DNA of 38,677 nt from Brevundimonas bullata (GCF_014207965.1 NZ_JACHLM010000010.1:1-38677); one strand, 5' to 3'. Shown: positions 7,214 to 14,430, numbered from the stretch's first letter. Translations and numbers: made by a program. Notes: generated from the sequence alone by a model not told the origin.

Positions 7214-8779
7214 ATGATCGACCTGGCGGTCGTAGACCTATCACGCCTTCAGTTCGCACTGACGGCGCTATACCACTTTCTGTTCGTGCCCCTCACGCTG
7301 GGCCTCTCCTTCATGCTGGTCATCATGGAGAGCATCTATGTGATGACGCGCAGGCCCATCTGGCGCACCATCACCCGCTTCTGGGGCGTGCTGTTCGGCA
7401 TCAACTTCGTCCTGGGCGTGGCCACCGGCCTGACCATGGAATTCCAGTTCGGCATGAACTGGTCCTACTACTCCCACTATGTCGGCGACATCTTCGGGGC
7501 CCCGCTGGCCATCGAAGGGCTGATGGCCTTCTTCCTGGAAGCGACCTTCGTCGGCCTGATGTTCTTCGGCTGGGACAAGCTGCCGCGCGTCGGGCACCTG
7601 TTCGTCACCTTCATGGTGGCGCTGGGCACCAACCTGTCGGCCCTGTGGATCCTGGTCGCCAACGGCTGGATGCAGAACCCGGTCGGCGCCGCCTTCAACC
7701 CCGACACCATGCGTATGGAAGTCGTGGACTTCATGGCGGTGATCTTCAATCCGGTGGCCCAGGCCAAGTTCGTCCATACCGTTTCGGCCGGTTACGTCTG
7801 CGCCGCCGTGGTCGTGCTGGGCATCTCGGCCTTCTATCTGCTGAAGGGCCAGCACGTCGGGTTCGCCAAGCGGTCGATGACCGTGGCCGCCGCCTTTGGT
7901 CTCTTGTCCTCGCTGTCGGTCGTCGTCCTGGGCGATGAGTCGGGCTATGCCCTGACCGACAACCAGAAGATGAAGCTGGCCGCGCTGGAGGCCATGTGGC
8001 GTACCGAACCGGCGCCCGCCGGTCTGACCGCCTTCGGCATTCCCAGCATGGAAGACCGCCACACCCACTTCGAGGTCAAGATTCCCTATGTTCTGGGCCT
8101 GATCTCGACGCGCAGCATCGACAAGCCGGTGATCGGCATCCTTGAGCTGGTCGCGGTCGCCGAGGACCGCATCGAACGCGGCGTCATCGCCGTCGACGCT
8201 CTGGAAAAGGTCAAGGCGGACCACACCGACATGGCCGCGCGCGCTCAGTTTGAAACCGTGCGCAACGACCTGGGCTACGGCCTGCTGCTGAAGCGCTATG
8301 TCGCCGATCCGCGTCAGGCCACGCCGGAGCAGATCAAGCAGGCGGCCTGGGATACGGTGCCGAACGTGCCGCTGATGTTCTGGGTCTTCCGCATCATGGC
8401 CGGCATCGGCTTCCTGATGATCGGCCTGTTCGCCACGGCCTTTGTCCTGTGCACCCTGCGCAAGCATGAGACGCGCTGGTTCCTGCGGCTGGCGGTGCTG
8501 GCCATCCCCCTGCCGTGGATCGCCATCGAATCCGGCTGGCTTCTGGCCGAAGTGGGCCGTCAGCCCTGGGCCGTGGAAGGCGTCCTGCCGACCTTCCTGG
8601 GCGCTTCCAGCCTGACCGTGCCGCAACTGTGGACCACCATCATCGGCTTCACCGTCCTGTACGGCGCCCTGGCGGTCATCGAGGTCGGCCTGATCCTTCG
8701 GGCGGTCAAGAAGGGTCCCTTCAACCAGCACGACATCGTCGATGAACCTCAGGCGGAAGGCGAACCGGCGGTCGCCTGA
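7214..8779 (+). CDS. cydA: Cytochrome bd ubiquinol oxidase subunit I
   Basis: A 521-residue multipass membrane protein, close to the length of E. coli CydA. It reduces oxygen using quinol electrons and carries hemes b558, b595 and d. Visible family residues are His21 (LYHFLFVPLT), His188 (KFVHTVSAGY), Met395 (FWVFRIM) and the GRQPW motif (448-452). The long periplasmic Q-loop is retained, so it is the bd type rather than the short-loop CIO type. ATG 7214 has AGGAG 9 nt upstream. It heads cydA-cydB-cydX and is probably FNR-activated from the box at 7125-7138. Confidence 0.97.
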   Translation: MIDLAVVDLSRLQFALTALYHFLFVPLTLGLSFMLVIMESIYVMTRRPIWRTITRFWGVLFGINFVLGVATGLTMEFQFGMNWSYYSHYVGDIFGAPLAIEGLMAFFLEATFVGLMFFGWDKLPRVGHLFVTFMVALGTNLSALWILVANGWMQNPVGAAFNPDTMRMEVVDFMAVIFNPVAQAKFVHTVSAGYVCAAVVVLGISAFYLLKGQHVGFAKRSMTVAAAFGLLSSLSVVVLGDESGYALTDNQKMKLAALEAMWRTEPAPAGLTAFGIPSMEDRHTHFEVKIPYVLGLISTRSIDKPVIGILELVAVAEDRIERGVIAVDALEKVKADHTDMAARAQFETVRNDLGYGLLLKRYVADPRQATPEQIKQAAWDTVPNVPLMFWVFRIMAGIGFLMIGLFATAFVLCTLRKHETRWFLRLAVLAIPLPWIAIESGWLLAEVGRQPWAVEGVLPTFLGASSLTVPQLWTTIIGFTVLYGALAVIEVGLILRAVKKGPFNQHDIVDEPQAEGEPAVA

Positions 8780-8806
8780 CCCCGGTCGTTCAAGGAAACA
8801 AGAGAG

Positions 8807-9955
8807 ATGGAACTTCCCCTCGACTACACCACGCTCCGCCTGATCTGGTGGGGACTGCTGGGCGTGCTGCTGATCGGCTTCGCCCTGACGGACGGGTTCG
8901 ACATGGGCGTCGGCGCCCTGCTGCCCTTCGTCGCCAAGACGGATGAAGAGCGCCGCATGGTGATCAACACCGTCGGCGCGACCTGGGAAGGCAACCAGGT
9001 CTGGTTCATCGTCGGCGGCGCGGCGATCTTCGCGGCCTGGCCCTTTGTTTACGCCGTCAGCTTCTCCGGCTTCTACCTGGCCATGTTCCTGGTGCTGTCG
9101 GCGCTGATCCTGCGGCCGGTCTCGTTCAAGTATCGGTCCAAGCGCCCCGACAAACGCTGGCGCTCCATGTGGGACTGGGGCCTGTTCATCGGCAGCTTCG
9201 TCCCGGCCCTGGTGTTCGGCGTCGCCGTCGGCAACGTCATGCTGGGCGCGCCCTTCCGTCTGGATAGCGACCTGCGCTCCTTCTACGAGGGCACGCTGCT
9301 GGGCCTGTTCTCGCCCTTCACCCTGATTTGCGGCCTGCTGTCGGTCTGCATGTTGGTGCTGCATGGCGCGGCCTGGCTGTCGATCAAGGGCGAGCAGGGG
9401 CCGGTGCTGCACCGCGCCCGCGCCATCGGCACCGTCGCCGGTCTGCTCAGCCTGGTCCTGTTCGCGGTCGGCGGCCTGTTCATCGCCTTCGGCGACATCG
9501 GCTTCCGCATCACCGGCGCCCTGGACACGGCGGGCTTCTCCAACCCGCTGCGGACCACGGTCGAGGCCGCGCCCGGCGCCTGGATGGACAACTACGGTCT
9601 CTATCCGTGGATGATCATCGCCCCGGTCCTGGGCTTCCTCGGCGCTGCGGCGGGCCTGATCGGCATGTGGCGCCGGTCGCCGGCCCTGGCCTTTGGCGGT
9701 TCCTCGGCCTCGGCGGTGGGGATCATCTCGACCGTCGGCCTGTCGATGTTCCCCTTCATCCTGCCCAGCTCGATCAACCCGCAGTCCAGCCTGACGGTGT
9801 GGAACGCCTCGTCCAGCCATACGACCCTGTTCATCATGCTGATCGTGGTCGTGGTCTTCATGCCGATCGTGCTGCTCTACACGGCCTGGGTCTACAAGGT
9901 GCTGTGGGGCCGGACGAGCACCGCCGCCCTCAAGACCAACCCCGACCTCTACTGA
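8807..9955 (+). CDS. cydB: Cytochrome bd ubiquinol oxidase subunit II
   Basis: A 382-residue multipass protein that pairs with CydA to form the bd oxidase core. The N-terminus carries the usual GLLGVLLIGFALTDGFDMG stretch, followed by TVGATWEGNQVW and by SFKYRSKRP in the first half. The start lies 27 nt after the cydA stop, with AAGGA and AGAG upstream. Length and motifs are complete. The gene is followed 22 nt later by cydX. Confidence 0.97.
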   Translation: MELPLDYTTLRLIWWGLLGVLLIGFALTDGFDMGVGALLPFVAKTDEERRMVINTVGATWEGNQVWFIVGGAAIFAAWPFVYAVSFSGFYLAMFLVLSALILRPVSFKYRSKRPDKRWRSMWDWGLFIGSFVPALVFGVAVGNVMLGAPFRLDSDLRSFYEGTLLGLFSPFTLICGLLSVCMLVLHGAAWLSIKGEQGPVLHRARAIGTVAGLLSLVLFAVGGLFIAFGDIGFRITGALDTAGFSNPLRTTVEAAPGAWMDNYGLYPWMIIAPVLGFLGAAAGLIGMWRRSPALAFGGSSASAVGIISTVGLSMFPFILPSSINPQSSLTVWNASSSHTTLFIMLIVVVVFMPIVLLYTAWVYKVLWGRTSTAALKTNPDLY

Positions 9956-9977
9956 TCCCGCGAAAGGAGATCATCCC

Positions 9978-10097
9978 ATGTGGTATTTCGCCTGGATTCT
10001 GGGCCTCGGCCTGGCGGTGGCGTTCGGCGTGCTGAACGGCGTCTGGCACGAGTTCCAACTGTTCGACGAAGGGGACGAGGGCCGCTCCGAACCCTGA
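9978..10097 (+). CDS. cydX: Cytochrome bd small subunit CydX
   Basis: A 39-residue single-helix protein that starts MWYFAWILG, the hallmark of CydX (YbgT), followed by a hydrophobic helix to about residue 22 and an acidic tail (FDEGDEG). CydX binds CydA and is needed for stability and activity of the bd oxidase in enterobacteria. AAAGGAGA lies 7 nt before the ATG. It is the last gene of cydABX and is short enough to be missed by gene finders. Confidence 0.93.
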   Translation: MWYFAWILGLGLAVAFGVLNGVWHEFQLFDEGDEGRSEP

Positions 10098-10117
10098 CCC
10101 TTCCCGTCGACGACATC

Positions 10118-10149
10118 AGCCTCTCCGACCTCGGTCGGGGAGGCTTTTT
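10118..10149 (+). terminator. Rho-independent terminator after cydX
   Basis: A 13-bp near-perfect stem (10118-10130 with 10133-10145, one G-U pair; the innermost pairs must open to form a loop) is followed by five T. It ends the cydABX transcript 20 nt after cydX. Confidence 0.87.
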
Positions 10150-10168
10150 CGTGCGCATTTCCTGAGAC

Positions 10169-10182
10169 TTGCGCTGGATCAA
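10169..10182. promoter_or_regulatory. Imperfect FNR/FixK box upstream of the ompW-like gene
   Basis: TTGCG-CTGG-ATCAA has one perfect half-site and TTG in the other. On the opposite strand it reads GCCTTGAT, the same core as the other three boxes. It lies 87 bp before the start of the OmpW-family gene, just after the cydX terminator. No convincing -10 was found at the class II distance, so function is less certain than for the others. Confidence 0.5.
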
Positions 10183-10268
10183 GGCGTCGGATCAGCCTCC
10201 GTGCGACGGTGTTTTCGACATCGAAGCCGGACCCTCCCTCGATCCGGCGATTGTCGGGAATGATACCG

Positions 10269-10922
10269 ATGAAGACCGCCGCCGCCCTTCTGGCCGCCGC
10301 CAGCGTTCTGACCCTGGCGGGCGCCGCCTCGGCCCAAAACGCCGCCCCCGAGCCTGTAGGCAAAGGCACGCTGATCGTCACCGCCCGCATGACCGGCGTC
10401 CTGCCGCAAGCCGACGACGCCATCGTCACCGCCGCCGGCGCCGACAGCGGCCTGAAGGTCGACGTCAGCGACGACTGGATGCCGACCCTGGGCTTCACCT
10501 ATTTCGTCGCCGACCACTGGGCCGTCGAAGCCATCCTCGGCGCCACCCAGCATGAGGTCCGCGCCAAGGGCGGGGCGACCGACGTGGCCGTTCACGAGAC
10601 CTGGGTCCTGCCCCCTATCGTGACGCTGCAATACCGCCCGACCCCGAACGCGACGATCAGCCCCTATGTCGGCGCCGGCGTCAGCTACATGGCCTTCTTC
10701 GAGGGCAAGGATAAAAACGGTTTCGAGGTCGATCTGGACAACGGCTTCGGCATGGCCTTGCAGGCCGGCGCCGACTGGAACCTGTCGGGGCCATGGACCC
10801 TGAACCTCGACGCCAAGAAGGTCTGGTTCGACACGGACGCCAAGATCAACAACGGCGCGCTGAAGAGCAGCGTCAGCCTTGATCCCTGGGTCGTGTCGGT
10901 GGGCGTCGGCCGGAAGTTCTGA
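10269..10922 (+). CDS. ompW: OmpW-family outer membrane beta-barrel protein
   Basis: A 217-residue protein with a clear Sec signal peptide (MKTAAALLAAASVLTLAGA, likely cut after ASA at about 22) and an OmpW-type body: LIVTARMTGVLP at the start, VGRKF with a C-terminal Phe suitable for BAM recognition, and alternating beta-strand pattern between (TLGFTYFVADHWAVE, GAGVSYMAFF). OmpW forms a small eight-strand outer membrane barrel with a hydrophobic channel. I chose ATG 10269 (MKTAAAL) with GGGA upstream; ATG 10260 and an in-frame start at 10209 are possible but less fitting. An FNR-like site lies upstream, in line with known FNR control of ompW in enterobacteria. Confidence 0.88.
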   Translation: MKTAAALLAAASVLTLAGAASAQNAAPEPVGKGTLIVTARMTGVLPQADDAIVTAAGADSGLKVDVSDDWMPTLGFTYFVADHWAVEAILGATQHEVRAKGGATDVAVHETWVLPPIVTLQYRPTPNATISPYVGAGVSYMAFFEGKDKNGFEVDLDNGFGMALQAGADWNLSGPWTLNLDAKKVWFDTDAKINNGALKSSVSLDPWVVSVGVGRKF

Positions 10923-10951
10923 GGTCAGAGCTTTCGCGTCGATGCGGGGCG

Positions 10952-10980
10952 GGGGGTGCGGGACGTCAGCCCGCGCCCCC
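10952..10980 (+). terminator. Strong GC hairpin after ompW, probable terminator
   Basis: An 11-bp stem (10952-10962 with 10970-10980, one G-U pair) with a 7-nt loop follows the ompW stop by 30 nt. The downstream sequence (TTCGTCCGTCT) is only mildly T-rich, so termination may be partial. Confidence 0.55.
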
Positions 10981-10994
10981 TTCGTCCGTCTGGG

Positions 10995-11063
10995 CCGCGC
11001 CTTCGATCATTTTTCGGCTCAGGCGGCGCCTTCGAGCATTCTTTTCGGTTCAGGCCGCGCCTT
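10995..11063. repeat. Imperfect tandem repeat of about 29-30 bp at the fnr 3' end
   Basis: Units at 10995-11023 and 11024-11053 share the GCGCCTTCGA..CATT..TTTTCGG.TCAGG pattern, and a third partial unit (11054-11063) runs into the fnr coding end. On the minus strand each unit repeats the last codons of fnr plus a stop (EGAA-stop), as if the gene's 3' end had been duplicated. Confidence 0.6.
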
Positions 11064-11796
11064 CACCCAGGGCCTTCAGCGCCTCGGGATCGGGCAGGGC
11101 CACGTCGTTGTTCGGCAGCAGCTGGATCAGGCCCGAGGTCTTGAACTGGGTGAAGACCCGGCTGACCGTCTCGATCGTCAGGCCCAGATAGTCGGCGATG
11201 TCGAGGCGGGTCATCGGCAGATGGACCCGGCCTTCCGCGCCGCCCAGCTGCACCTGGCGCGCCGACAGGCGGGTCAGGAAGCTGGCGATCCGCTCGCGCG
11301 CCGTCTTGCGGCCCAGCAGCACGATCTGTTCCTGCGCCGCCATCAGCTCGTCGCCGGCCATGGCCACCAGGCGGTGCTCCAGCGCCGGCAGGGCGTTCAG
11401 CAGTTGATCGAACTCGCCGCGCCGAAAGCGACAGGCGCTCATCGGCGTCAGGGCCTCGGCGGTGAAGCTGGAAGGCCCGCGCCCGCCCAGACCCAGGAAG
11501 TCGCCCTGGAACAGGAAGCCGGTGATCTGACGCCGCCCGTCGGGCAGCAGGCGATACAGCTTCACCGCCCCATCCACGACGTTGAAGACGAAGGGGTTGG
11601 GATCGCCCTCATGGAACAGGGCCTGTCCCGGCTGGGCCGTCACCGTTTCGCTGGCGCAGGCCATGCCCTGAAGCTCGTGGCCTTTAAGGTCGGCGCAGAC
11701 CCCGAGCGGCCGCGCCCCGCAGGTCGAGCAGGGATGGACATCCTCCAGGCGAATTTCGTCAGCTTGGGCCGAAGCGGCGTTATGGGCGGGCATCAT
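11050..11796 (-). CDS. fnr: FNR-type oxygen-sensing transcription regulator
   Basis: A 248-residue Crp/Fnr-family regulator with every feature of an oxygen sensor. Cys23, Cys26 and Cys34 (CSTCGARPLGVC) plus Cys122 (SACRF, aligning with E. coli FNR Cys122) can bind a [4Fe-4S] cluster; another cysteine is Cys47. A cNMP-type beta-roll (about 50-135) and dimer helix precede a winged HTH with ETVSR in the recognition helix, the same E..SR set that reads TTGAT half-sites. The start may be ATG 11796 or ATG 11793, the second having better spacing (6 nt) to GGAG. It lies 64 nt downstream of the GNAT-like gene on the same strand; a TCTAGA at 11819-11824 could be its own -10. The FNR-like boxes in this window are its expected targets. 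Names FnrL/FnrN are used in other alphaproteobacteria. Confidence 0.93.
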   Translation of the reverse strand: MMPAHNAASAQADEIRLEDVHPCSTCGARPLGVCADLKGHELQGMACASETVTAQPGQALFHEGDPNPFVFNVVDGAVKLYRLLPDGRRQITGFLFQGDFLGLGGRGPSSFTAEALTPMSACRFRRGEFDQLLNALPALEHRLVAMAGDELMAAQEQIVLLGRKTARERIASFLTRLSARQVQLGGAEGRVHLPMTRLDIADYLGLTIETVSRVFTQFKTSGLIQLLPNNDVALPDPEALKALGEGAA

Positions 11797-11860
11797 CGAC
11801 TCCAGCGTTCAGCCGCAGTCTAGAGGAACCGGCGTCGCTTGCGAAATAGGGCAGGCTGTC

Positions 11861-12247
11861 CTAGCCGGCGTCTTCGGCGTAGCGTAGCTTGGCGCTCAGG
11901 CGATGCGCCAGCGCCGTTAGTTCGACCGCCAGGCTTTGGCGCACCAGGGGCCGCACGCCCATCTCGCGCACCACAAAGGGGCCGGCCCACAGGGTCTCGC
12001 CGTATTCCAGATCCGGCTGCCGCCACCAGCTGACGAAGCCCAACACCCCGCCGCGCTGATTACGGGCGCTGAGGATGCCGCGGCTGTCCGGCGCTGCGCG
12101 CCAGTCGCGCAGGAAGACGCGCCACCGATCAGCGTCCAGATCGGGCCGCCACAGCTGGGCGAGGGCGAACTCCGCCGGTGCTTCCGCCTCGGTCAGGGGA
12201 ACGACGTCCAGACGCGGGGCGTCGGGCATGAGGCGAGGCTCGGTCAT
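11861..12247 (-). CDS. Small GNAT-like protein, possibly from a leaderless mRNA
   Basis: A 128-residue protein. The second half (GGVLGFVSWWRQ, GETLWAGPFVVREMGVRPLVRQSL) resembles the central strands and acetyl-CoA-binding helix of GNAT acetyltransferases, but the match is partial and the protein shorter than usual; substrate unknown. ATG 12247 has no Shine-Dalgarno. The FNR box centre (12287.5) is 41 bp upstream, which puts a class II transcript start at about 12246-12247, with CAGAAT at 12254-12259 as -10: the mRNA would start at the ATG. ATG 12229 is an alternative start. The gene may be cotranscribed with fnr, 64 nt downstream. Confidence 0.6.
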   Translation of the reverse strand: MTEPRLMPDAPRLDVVPLTEAEAPAEFALAQLWRPDLDADRWRVFLRDWRAAPDSRGILSARNQRGGVLGFVSWWRQPDLEYGETLWAGPFVVREMGVRPLVRQSLAVELTALAHRLSAKLRYAEDAG

Positions 12248-12280
12248 GGAACCATTCTGCGCCGCGTCGGCTGAATCGCC

Positions 12281-12294
12281 TTGATCTGTGTCAA
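12281..12294. promoter_or_regulatory. FNR/FixK box between the GNAT and PNPOx genes
   Basis: TTGAT-CTGT-GTCAA differs from the consensus at one base, in the right half. It is preceded by GCC, as at the cyd site. Its centre, 12287.5, is about 41 bp from the GNAT start codon on one side and about 41 bp from the expected transcript start (near 12329) of the PNPOx gene on the other. Confidence 0.78.
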
Positions 12295-12343
12295 GGTGAG
12301 AGCAGCGGTTTGCGCCGCATCTACGGCAGACGGAGAACCAGCC

Positions 12344-12886
12344 ATGACCGATGCAACATCCCGTCCCTTGAACGTCACGCCGATCCACGGCGGCGCGGTG
12401 GCCGCCATCCTGAAGCTGCTCGACAGCCAACGGCTGATGACCTTGGCCTGCAATCGTGCGGACGGGCGGCCTCAGGCCAGCACGCTCGGCTATCTGAACG
12501 ACGGTCTGAACCTCTACTTCGTCACCGCGCGCGACAGCGAGAAGCTGCGCAACATGATTGCTGACCCGCGCGTCGGCGTCGCCATTCGCGGCGAGGCCGG
12601 GGAGGGCGAGGCGGTGGGGGTCTCCATCGACGGTCGGGCCGAGGAGGTCACGGACGGCGACGAGGTCCAGCGCCTGAACGACCTGATCATCAAGCGTTCG
12701 CCCGACGTCAGCCCCTATGCCCCCGGCGGCGACTCGGTCGCGGTGGTGAAGGTGATTCCCGAACAGGTCGAGGCTGTGGCCGTGGTGGATGGCCGCAGCC
12801 GCGCCCAGACCTTCTCGATCGGCGATCCGGACCGCGTCGTGCACGGCCTCAGCTATGAGCCCAGCGCGGTGGCGCGGCTGTTTTGA
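12344..12886 (+). CDS. PNPOx-fold FMN-binding protein
   Basis: A 180-residue protein of the pyridoxamine-5'-phosphate-oxidase-like split-barrel group. The opening barrel strands are readable (LMTLACNRADGRPQAST, LNLYFVTARDSEKLRNM, RVGVAIRG), matching the FMN-binding part of the fold; it is not the biosynthetic PdxH, which has a distinct C-terminal dimerisation region. Likely a cytosolic flavin-dependent reductase or flavin/heme-binding protein; the substrate is unknown. ATG 12344 has GGAGA 7 nt upstream. The FNR box at 12281-12294 would place the transcript start near 12329, leaving a short leader. Low-oxygen induction is therefore likely. Confidence 0.8.
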   Translation: MTDATSRPLNVTPIHGGAVAAILKLLDSQRLMTLACNRADGRPQASTLGYLNDGLNLYFVTARDSEKLRNMIADPRVGVAIRGEAGEGEAVGVSIDGRAEEVTDGDEVQRLNDLIIKRSPDVSPYAPGGDSVAVVKVIPEQVEAVAVVDGRSRAQTFSIGDPDRVVHGLSYEPSAVARLF

Positions 12887-12975
12887 ACAAAGCTGCGCAT
12901 CTATCGGTGGTTATCGCGAAACGCCCCTTGAAATGCCGTCGGGCGTCAGGCATATGCCCCCCTCTGGCGAGGTTA

Positions 12976-13000
12976 GCGCCGTCGAGCTTGCTCACGGCGC
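12976..13000. terminator. Inverted repeat between the PNPOx gene and tRNA-Trp
   Basis: GCGCCGT (12976-12982) pairs with ACGGCGC (12994-13000), with an inner GAGC/GCTC. It is followed by ATTGATCTTTG, a weak T-rich tail, so it may end the PNPOx transcript. A tRNA-Trp promoter is expected near here but I see no clear one. Confidence 0.4.
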
Positions 13001-13022
13001 ATTGATCTTTGTCCGGGACACT

Positions 13023-13098
13023 AGGAGTGTAGCTCAGCTGGTAGAGCATCGGTCTCCAAAACCGAGGGTCGTGGGTTCGAGTCCCTCCGCTCCTGCCA
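13023..13098 (+). tRNA. trnW: tRNA-Trp (anticodon CCA)
   Basis: A 76-nt cloverleaf. The acceptor stem AGGAGTG pairs with CGCTCCT, the D stem is GCTC/GAGC, the anticodon stem TCGGT/ACCGA carries loop CTCCAAA with anticodon CCA at 13056-13058, and the T arm has GTTCGAG. The 3' CCA is encoded. It is 70 nt upstream of secE with no terminator between, so it is probably cotranscribed with secE-nusG, as in many alphaproteobacteria. Confidence 0.97.
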
Positions 13099-13103
13099 TT
13101 CCC

Positions 13104-13144
13104 CCTGTCGCGGTCGCTTGGGAGTTCCCATGTGAGGCGACAGG
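13104..13144 (+). repeat. Nested hairpins between tRNA-Trp and secE
   Basis: CCTGTCGC (13104-13111) pairs with GCGACAGG (13137-13144); inside, TGGGA (13119-13123) pairs with TCCCA (13126-13130). The structure follows the tRNA 3' end by 5 nt and may guide tRNA processing or shape the secE leader. No T-tract follows, so it is not a terminator. Confidence 0.5.
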
Positions 13145-13168
13145 TTCCAGAGGTAGAAGAGACGTCAT

Positions 13169-13468
13169 ATGGCCAAGGCGAAGACCCCCGGCGGTCGCCG
13201 CACCGTGGGAAACCAGACCGCAGCCGCCGCATCCGGCGCCGCAACGGTCGCCGTTGACGCGCCTGCACCCAAGAAAAAGACGTCTCCTGCCCAGTTCTTC
13301 AGCCAGGTTCGCGCTGAAGCTCGCAAGATCGTCTGGCCCAGCCGCAAGGAGACCTGGATCACCTCGGTGATGGTCTTCATCATGGTCCTGATCGCTTCGG
13401 CCTTCTTCTGGATCGTTGATACGGGTCTGGGCTTTGCGTCCCGCTTCATTCTCGGCCTCGGCCAATAA
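13169..13468 (+). CDS. secE: Preprotein translocase subunit SecE
   Basis: A 99-residue protein with an Ala/Lys-rich N-terminal extension, the conserved amphipathic KIVWPSRKET segment (54-63) and a single transmembrane helix (about 65-85), as in single-helix SecE proteins. It clamps SecY in the SecYEG channel of the inner membrane. It lies between tRNA-Trp and nusG, the classic position, with 13 nt to nusG. Confidence 0.96.
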   Translation: MAKAKTPGGRRTVGNQTAAAASGAATVAVDAPAPKKKTSPAQFFSQVRAEARKIVWPSRKETWITSVMVFIMVLIASAFFWIVDTGLGFASRFILGLGQ

Positions 13469-13481
13469 AGGAGACGCGCAC

Positions 13482-14057
13482 ATGACTGATGCAGCGCCCA
13501 AGCCTGCGGCCAATCCGCGGCACAAATGGTATATCATCAACGCCTATTCGAACTTCGAAAAGAAGGTCGCTGAGCAACTGCGCGAACAGGCGAAGCAGCA
13601 GGGCCTTGAAGACAGCTTCTCCGAAATCCTGGTTCCGACCGAGGACGTCGTCGAGATCCGTCGTGGCCGCAAGGTGAACTCGGAGCGCAAATTCTTCCCC
13701 GGCTACGTGCTGGTGAAGATGGAGATGACCGACAACACCTATCACCTGGTCAAGAACACGCCGAAGGTCACAGGCTTCCTGGGCGCCGCGGGCGGCACCA
13801 AGCCTCTGCCGGTCTCGGAACGTGAAGTTCAGAACATCATCGGTCAGGTGGAAGAGGGCGTCGAGCGTCCGAAGCCCACCATCCATTTCGACATCGGCGA
13901 GACCGTCAAGGTCATCGACGGTCCCTTCGCCAGCTTCGACGGTCAGGTCGAGAGCGTCGACGAGGACAACGCCCGCCTGCGCGTGGCCGTGTCCATCTTC
14001 GGCCGCCCGACCCCGGTGGATCTGGAATACAACCAGGTCGAAAAGACCGGCGGCTGA
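13482..14057 (+). CDS. nusG: Transcription elongation/antitermination factor NusG
   Basis: A 191-residue protein with the NGN domain (about 15-125: KWYIINAYSNFEKKV, FFPGYVLVKMEM) that binds RNA polymerase and a KOW domain (about 137-170: GPFASFDGQVESVD) that binds Rho or ribosomal S10. ATG 13482 was chosen because AAGGAGA lies just upstream; a longer in-frame start at 13416 would overlap secE. It forms an operon with secE ending at the hairpin at 14088-14111. Confidence 0.97.
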   Translation: MTDAAPKPAANPRHKWYIINAYSNFEKKVAEQLREQAKQQGLEDSFSEILVPTEDVVEIRRGRKVNSERKFFPGYVLVKMEMTDNTYHLVKNTPKVTGFLGAAGGTKPLPVSEREVQNIIGQVEEGVERPKPTIHFDIGETVKVIDGPFASFDGQVESVDEDNARLRVAVSIFGRPTPVDLEYNQVEKTGG

Positions 14058-14087
14058 TCGCTCGATCATCGCCAGAACGACGTGCAG

Positions 14088-14111
14088 CGGCGGCCTTCGG
14101 GTCGCCGTTTT
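14088..14111 (+). terminator. Terminator after nusG with TTCG tetraloop
   Basis: An 8-bp stem (14088-14095 with 14100-14107, one G-U pair) closed by a TTCG loop is followed by TTTT (14108-14111). It separates secE-nusG from rplKA, which then needs its own promoter. Confidence 0.82.
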
Positions 14112-14283
14112 GCGTTTGGGGCCTGATCTGCGCGCAGGTGCGACTGCGCCGATGCCCATGATTTACTGCGATTGGCGGCGACAACCGTCGTTTCGCCAGC
14201 CTGGGTCACGCTCCGTGCTAGGCTGGGCGATGGCTGGTCGCCTGATCGGTCGCTGGCGCGAGCCAGGCAGGATTTCAGACGAA

Positions 14284-14301
14284 TTAGACTCTTTAGACTC
14301 T
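14284..14301 (+). repeat. Perfect 9-bp tandem repeat in the nusG-rplK gap
   Basis: TTAGACTCT occurs twice in direct tandem, followed by TGTTTTTTCC. It lies about 65-50 bp upstream of the proposed rplK -35 element. An inverted repeat (TGGCG/CGCCA, 14173-14198) lies further upstream. No convincing gene is seen in the 438-bp gap 14058-14495. Confidence 0.55.
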
Positions 14302-14348
14302 GTTTTTTCCGAACGAGGGTTTGAGGCGTCGCATTGGTCCGCCTTCAT

Positions 14349-14376
14349 TTGCCTTCGTGGGGACGTCCTGCTACAT
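14349..14376 (+). promoter_or_regulatory. Candidate rplKA promoter
   Basis: TTGCCT (14349-14354) and CTACAT (14371-14376, within GCTACATG) are 16 nt apart. The second resembles the Caulobacter housekeeping -10 (GCTANAWC). A start near 14382 would give a leader of about 114 nt beginning with the hairpins at 14381-14430. Confidence 0.5.
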
Positions 14377-14380
14377 GCGC

Positions 14381-14430
14381 GCCTCCGCCAGAGGGCTTTC
14401 GAGTCGTTTGGCGGCAAATCCGTGGGAGGC
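14381..14430 (+). promoter_or_regulatory. Structured leader of rplKA
   Basis: GCCTCC (14381-14386) can pair with GGAGGC (14425-14430), and CCGCCA (14385-14390) with TGGCGG (14409-14414); the two stems share two bases, so they compete or stack. In other bacteria the rplKA leader carries the L1 repressor site; a similar role here is inferred from position only. Confidence 0.4.

Noticed and set aside
6999..7259. N-terminal extension of CydD by 87 residues
   Set aside because: It would cover the FNR box and the cydA start, is Arg/Pro-rich, and the internal ATG 6998 has a good ribosome binding site.
13002..13015. TTGAT-CTTT-GTCCG before tRNA-Trp as an FNR box
   Set aside because: The right half-site is poor, and control of a tRNA-secE-nusG unit by FNR is unlikely.
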